Of a stretch of 44,934 nucleotides of DNA, positions 41,607 to 44,934 are shown in pieces. The notes under the pieces are model-generated. The model did not search any database. It saw only the letters and a list, made by a program, of their open reading frames with translations, and was not told the DNA's origin. Within the stretch, counting starts at the first letter, position 1, and each line of letters opens with the position of its first letter. The position numbers and the translations under genes are program-made. The stretch is from NCBI GenBank assembly GCA_051653625.1, contig JBOFWM010000060.1, positions 1 through 44,934 of the forward strand, given 5' to 3'. This DNA comes from SFDP01 sp051653625. Lineage in GTDB: Bacteria > Bacillota > Clostridia > Lachnospirales > Lachnospiraceae.

Positions 41607-43025
41607 ATGAGTAAAAAAACTGTAAGAATTGAAAATATAAGTATTGAGAATTTTAAAAATGTGAAATATGGTTCTCTTAATTTGGAAAATAGGAGAAAAG
41701 ATTATAAATCGAGTATATTAGGATTGTACGGACAGAATGGTTCTGGTAAAACAGCACTTATTGATGCTCTGCAACTGCTTAAGTATGCATTGATTGGAAA
41801 AGCTATTCCTCAGAAGTATGCAGATTATGTCAATGTGGATTCAGAAAAATCTACATTAATATTTCAATTTATGGTATGTGACGAGAAAATAAAATATGAT
41901 GTTTGGTATCAGTTTTCGCTGCGAAAAATAGAAGAAAATGATGCAATAAATGGTTCAATAGATATAGAAAATGATAGCGATACAAAACCACAGATAAGAG
42001 TGGAAATATATGATGAGGTTTTATCATATGGTTTTACAAGTAAAGAAGAGAAGCTAAGAAAATCGGCTTTAATTGATACAAGAAGTTCGGAAGTATTTAT
42101 CCCTAAAACAAAATTCGTGGAATTAGTAGGAGATGATAAAACGCAAAATACAGACCTATTTGTAACAAAGAAGCTGACGCAGGTGACATCTCGGTCTTTC
42201 ATTTTCTCAAGAGAAATGATCAATGTTTTTAGAAAAAATTGTAAGAATGAAATATACATCAATTTGATCAATCGTCTTAATTTGTTTGGATCAAGAGAAT
42301 TGTTTATAATTGGCACAGAAAGTATAGGACTAATTAGTCTTAATACGTTACCATTATCATTTAAATATAGCAGCAAAGGTGCTGATACAACAGGAAGTTT
42401 GGTGTTGGCATTAGATAGACCTGCACTTATTCCAGAAGAGGCTTGTGATGTTGTTGATAAAATCATTCTAAATATGAATATTGTTTTAGAACAGTTGATA
42501 CCTGGACTTACAATTAGTATGGTGGACTTGGGTGGAGCATTATTGAAAGATGGTAGTATAGGAAAACAGATTCAACTTATGTCGTTAAAGAATAGCAAGC
42601 CAATTCCATTTTGTTATGAATCGGAAGGAATTAAGAAAATAGTATCAATACTGCAATTGCTAATTGCAGTATACAACAATGCATCAATTACAGTTGCAGT
42701 TGATGAACTTGATGGTGGGATTTTTGAATATTTGCTGGGTGAGCTACTTAATATCATATCAGAGAAGGGAAAAGGACAACTTATATTTACATCCCATAAT
42801 CTTCGTCCACTTGAGACTATTGATAAGGGATTTGTCGCATTTACAACAACAAATCCTGAGAAGCGTTACATTCGAATGGGGAATGTAAAAGGTACTAATA
42901 ACTTACGAGATTTTTATTATAGAGATATTGTATTGGGAGAACAAAATGAGCAAGTATATAGCCACACAAATAATTTTGAAATTGCATTAGCATTTAGAGA
43001 GGCGGGTGAGACTATTGGCTCGTAA
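41607..43025 (+). CDS. AAA/OLD-like (AAA15) ATPase of a predicted defence pair
   Basis: 472 residues. The start VRIENISIENFKNVKYGSLN is the RecF/SMC-like 'F-K' opening of AAA15/OLD ATPases. Walker A GQNGSGKT is at 42-49 and Walker B VAVDELDGG at 364-372 (D366-E367). A following FTSHNLRPLE gives the switch/H-loop. The middle ~250 residues are an insertion without recognisable motif. ATG 41607 follows GGAGG at 8-base distance; in-frame upstream ATGs at 41586 and 41592 lie at or before this site. Its stop overlaps the TOPRIM gene by 11 bp. The architecture resembles AriA of PARIS and RloA/AbiLi. Confidence 0.85.
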   Translation: MSKKTVRIENISIENFKNVKYGSLNLENRRKDYKSSILGLYGQNGSGKTALIDALQLLKYALIGKAIPQKYADYVNVDSEKSTLIFQFMVCDEKIKYDVWYQFSLRKIEENDAINGSIDIENDSDTKPQIRVEIYDEVLSYGFTSKEEKLRKSALIDTRSSEVFIPKTKFVELVGDDKTQNTDLFVTKKLTQVTSRSFIFSREMINVFRKNCKNEIYINLINRLNLFGSRELFIIGTESIGLISLNTLPLSFKYSSKGADTTGSLVLALDRPALIPEEACDVVDKIILNMNIVLEQLIPGLTISMVDLGGALLKDGSIGKQIQLMSLKNSKPIPFCYESEGIKKIVSILQLLIAVYNNASITVAVDELDGGIFEYLLGELLNIISEKGKGQLIFTSHNLRPLETIDKGFVAFTTTNPEKRYIRMGNVKGTNNLRDFYYRDIVLGEQNEQVYSHTNNFEIALAFREAGETIGS

Positions 43026-43707
43026 GAAGATTGTCTTGGTAATAGTAGAAGGTCCATCGGATGATGTTGCTCTTGGGATGACATTAAGTAAGGTATATGA
43101 TAAAGATACTATATATGTTCATATTATGCATGGAGATATTACGACAAAGAGAGGAATAAAATCACAAAACATAGTTGCCAAACTAGGGAATGATGTAACT
43201 ACCTATGCAAAATCACAACATTATAAAGCAAGTGATTTTAAGCAAATTATTCATATTGTCGATATGGATGGAGCTTATATTCCAGATAATAAGATCTTGG
43301 AGAAAGAGAATTGTTTAGAAATCCAATATGAAAGTGATGGCATATTTACAAATAATAAAGTGGGGATTATAAAAAGGAATCAACAGAAAAGGGATAATTT
43401 ATATAGACTAAGAAGCTGTGGTACAATTTGGGCGATTCCATATCGAGTATATTATATGTCTTGTAATCTGGATCATGTTCTATATGATAAACAAAATAGT
43501 ACTGATGAGACCAAGGAAAATGATGCATATGCATTTGCAAAAAAATATAAGGATAATGTGGAAGAATTCAAAGAGTTTATTTGTAATTCTCCTTTTTCTG
43601 TTAATGGAGATTATAAAGAATCATGGGAATATATTGAAAAAGATTTGAATTCAGTGAATCGACATACGAATTTGTGTATTTGTATTGAAGAGGAGTTGGA
43701 CAGGTAA
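43015..43707 (+). CDS. TOPRIM-fold protein, probable effector partner of the ATPase
   Basis: 230 residues, cytoplasmic. TOPRIM features: KIVLVIVEGPSDDVAL with E12 (EGxxD) and HIVDMDGAYI with D83-x-D85. These are the metal-binding acid residues of TOPRIM nucleases. The rest has no clear match. The start may be TTG 43015 (MARKKIV...), chosen for fold and spacing from GGTGAG, or GTG 43006. It resembles the small partner proteins AriB (DUF4435) or RloB/AbiLii by position and fold, but lacks the EGxxTExxYF of RloB. Expected role: nucleic-acid cleavage licensed by the ATPase. Confidence 0.75.
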   Translation: MARKKIVLVIVEGPSDDVALGMTLSKVYDKDTIYVHIMHGDITTKRGIKSQNIVAKLGNDVTTYAKSQHYKASDFKQIIHIVDMDGAYIPDNKILEKENCLEIQYESDGIFTNNKVGIIKRNQQKRDNLYRLRSCGTIWAIPYRVYYMSCNLDHVLYDKQNSTDETKENDAYAFAKKYKDNVEEFKEFICNSPFSVNGDYKESWEYIEKDLNSVNRHTNLCICIEEELDR

Positions 43708-44176
43708 TACATATGTTGGGAGAAAAAAAGAAGTCTATGTAGAAAAACAATATCAATTCTTCTTTGTATTGACACATGGGTTTCTGAAATTTTGTTGTAG
43801 TAATTCAGATGATTTGTCAGAGATGGAAAAAACAATGGCTGAATTTATGGTGTTTCGAGGAACTGTATATAGATATTTGGGAATAGCTGATTCTCGTAAT
43901 TACAGAAAAAAGATAAAGGTTGAACCGGAATATAATGAAATTTTTGTCTCATGGAGTAAAACAGAACAAAACTCTTATATTGAAAGTAAATTGTATGGAC
44001 CAAGAACTTGGATGCAGGAAAAAATAGAAGAATCTGATTTTGGAATTGATATACATGGATTCGAATTATGGTGTGAGAAATGGCTTGATAGAGTGTATTT
44101 TATAACGAGAGGTAATGAGAAAGAAATTGTGTTTCCAACTTATGAGCGTTGTATTGTGCAAAAGGAATATTTATAA
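43685..44176 (+). CDS. putative ADP-ribosyltransferase-like protein, frame entered by slippage or odd start
   Basis: 163 residues if read from TTG 43685, but that codon has no ribosome binding site. Conserved-looking elements: FRGTVYRYLG with R58 (the R motif), VSWSKTEQNSYIESKL (S motif), and GNEKEIVFPTYERCIV with E145-x-E147, together the R-S-E layout of ADP-ribosyltransferases. ATG 43713, with an AGG nine bases upstream, opens another frame that runs through A AAA AAG (43724-43730) and stops at 43742. A -1 shift there joins exactly to this frame, giving MLGEKK then EVYVEK. The gene overlaps the TOPRIM stop. Could be a real third component; family is tentative. Confidence 0.5.
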   Translation: MKRSWTGNTYVGRKKEVYVEKQYQFFFVLTHGFLKFCCSNSDDLSEMEKTMAEFMVFRGTVYRYLGIADSRNYRKKIKVEPEYNEIFVSWSKTEQNSYIESKLYGPRTWMQEKIEESDFGIDIHGFELWCEKWLDRVYFITRGNEKEIVFPTYERCIVQKEYL

Positions 44177-44356
44177 GATAAGCAAATTATCATAAAAATA
44201 AAGGTCACTTGATGGAAGAAATGTAAAAATGATTTATTTATTTGTTTTATCTTAATACTCTAAAAGCACATAAGATTGCTGTATTAGTTGATAATAAGAT
44301 AATGAAGACTATTGAACAAGAGCAGGTAACGGAAAAAATTAAAAATAGATACATCA

Positions 44357-44584
44357 ATGTCTATTGGAAAAGATGTTTATTCGGGGGATTTAGGATATTC
44401 ATTGGAGGAAAGTGCAAAAAAGTGCGTATATGAAATTTTTGATGTAAAAAATACTAAATCAATCATGCTAAGAAAAATTTATAATTCAGTACATAATAAT
44501 AATCAGAAGAAATTAAAAGAGGGACAATTAGTACTTTTTAAAAATATTGAACTTAAACAGAGAAATATAACTGAAGAGGAGTAA
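44357..44584 (+). CDS. short hypothetical protein, possibly a gene remnant
   Basis: 75 residues (MSIGKDVYSGDLGYSLEESA... onward), soluble, charged. The ATG has no good ribosome binding site. Another frame just upstream (44242-44356, ...EQVTEKIKNRYIN) could have been its N-terminus before a frameshift near 44357. I do not recognise it. The region between 44177 and 44356 has no other gene or terminator. Confidence 0.3.
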   Translation: MSIGKDVYSGDLGYSLEESAKKCVYEIFDVKNTKSIMLRKIYNSVHNNNQKKLKEGQLVLFKNIELKQRNITEEE

Positions 44585-44606
44585 TATTTATGCTTTATGT
44601 ATATGA

Positions 44607-44810
44607 AAATCGAGAAAAAATAGAACGTTTAAAGGAAAAGTAGGAACTGATATTTCCAGAGTTCTATATTTCTTTTATTATGAAGGAAAGAGTATATTCA
44701 CAAATGAATTTGTCAAAAAGACACGGAAAACCCCCAAATCAGAAATTGATAAGGCGAAAGTATATCGAAATAATTATTTAGAAAGGTGTGAGAAGAATGA
44801 GAAAATATGA
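44607..44810 (+). pseudogene. Gp49/HigB-type toxin remnant, N-terminus lost
   Basis: An open frame of 67 codons after a TGA (44604-44606) with no proper start. It carries the C-terminal half of phage-derived Gp49-like/HigB toxins: GTDISRVLYFFYYEGKSIFT, then NEFVKKTRKTPKSEIDKA. The N-terminal half, with the usual catalytic beta strands and helix, is missing, and upstream sequence does not supply it in any frame. The antitoxin follows directly, so this is a decayed toxin-antitoxin pair. Confidence 0.7.
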
Positions 44811-44934
44811 TGATTTTCTAGCAGAGCAGTTACAGGATGAAGAGTTTAAAAAGGAATTTGATAATCTGCAACCTGAGTTCGATGTGATTCGAGCAATTGT
44901 TGATGCAAGAGTATCTCAAAATCTTACACAGAAG
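44797..44934 (+). CDS. HigA-like/XRE antitoxin, 3' part outside window
   Basis: 46 codons to the right edge: MRKYDDFLAEQLQDEEFKKE, then PEFDVIRAIVDARVSQNLTQ, the usual beginning of XRE antitoxins paired with Gp49-type toxins; the helix-turn-helix starts at the edge. GAAAGGTGTGAG serves as ribosome binding site. It overlaps the remnant toxin by 14 bases. An intact antitoxin with a broken toxin is a common end state. Confidence 0.75.
   Translation, partial: MRKYDDFLAEQLQDEEFKKEFDNLQPEFDVIRAIVDARVSQNLTQK

Noticed and set aside
41909..42466. 185-codon open frame on the minus strand inside the ATPase gene
   Set aside because: Antisense shadow of a well-supported ATPase coding frame; its residue composition is Ser/Leu/Ile-rich as expected from AT-rich antisense, with no ribosome binding site or recognisable motif.

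Overview
The window is AT-rich, densely packed Firmicutes DNA. Ribosome binding sites are strong and purine-rich, and the sigma-A promoters are near consensus. The gene content (MetNIQ, YxjG-type methionine synthase, a Spo0A-like regulator, DUF3048 and DUF212 proteins, c-di-GMP enzymes, a Gram-positive exopolysaccharide locus) points to an anaerobic clostridium, most probably a Lachnospiraceae member. This taxonomic call is inferred from gene content and style, not from a marker gene. No rRNA, tRNA or CRISPR array was seen.

Layout. 1-595: the end of an IS66-family insertion sequence running off the left edge. 765-3345: a metNIQ methionine importer operon with a consensus promoter and a possible Rrf2/CymR-type operator. 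3342-11226: mostly single-gene units, namely a VanZ-like protein, a MATE exporter behind a leader hairpin that looks like an attenuator, a 1001-residue GGDEF-EAL-PAS-GGDEF protein, a DUF3048 lipoprotein, an orphan RmlD-type reductase and a DUF212/YuiD membrane protein. Good bidirectional terminators separate the convergent pairs.

11302-32990 is the largest unit, a surface-polysaccharide locus. A divergent AraC regulator faces gmd-fcl-manC, three of the enzymes that make GDP-mannose and then GDP-L-fucose. A free-standing Spo0A DNA-binding domain follows. After it come a multi-spanning GT-C-like membrane protein, a priming sugar-phosphate transferase, a Wzz-like chain-length protein, an EpsG/Wzy-like polymerase and nine glycosyltransferases. 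PseB and PseC (4-amino-4,6-dideoxy-hexosamine synthesis) and a GT52/sialyltransferase-like transferase sit near the end, followed by an esterase. No Wzx flippase and no tyrosine kinase/phosphatase pair is visible. The nucleotide-sugar enzymes feed the transferases, the priming enzyme loads undecaprenyl phosphate, and EpsG and Wzz control polymerisation.

33083-39406 carries a cobalamin-independent methionine synthase-like enzyme, an alpha/beta hydrolase, an alkyltransferase for DNA repair, an arsenic operon (arsR, arsP, a thioredoxin-like protein, arsC), a membrane-anchored XRE regulator and a nitroreductase.

39574-44934 looks like a defence and toxin-antitoxin island. It contains a HigB-like toxin with a HigA antitoxin fused to a zinc peptidase, a 568-bp gene-poor stretch, a AAA ATPase/TOPRIM nuclease pair reminiscent of PARIS or AbiL/RloAB systems, and a third overlapping gene with ADP-ribosyltransferase-like motifs whose reading frame is entered across an A AAA AAG heptamer. 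The window ends in a truncated Gp49-type toxin remnant with its HigA-like antitoxin. The AAA-TOPRIM-ART trio is the best candidate here for an undescribed system.
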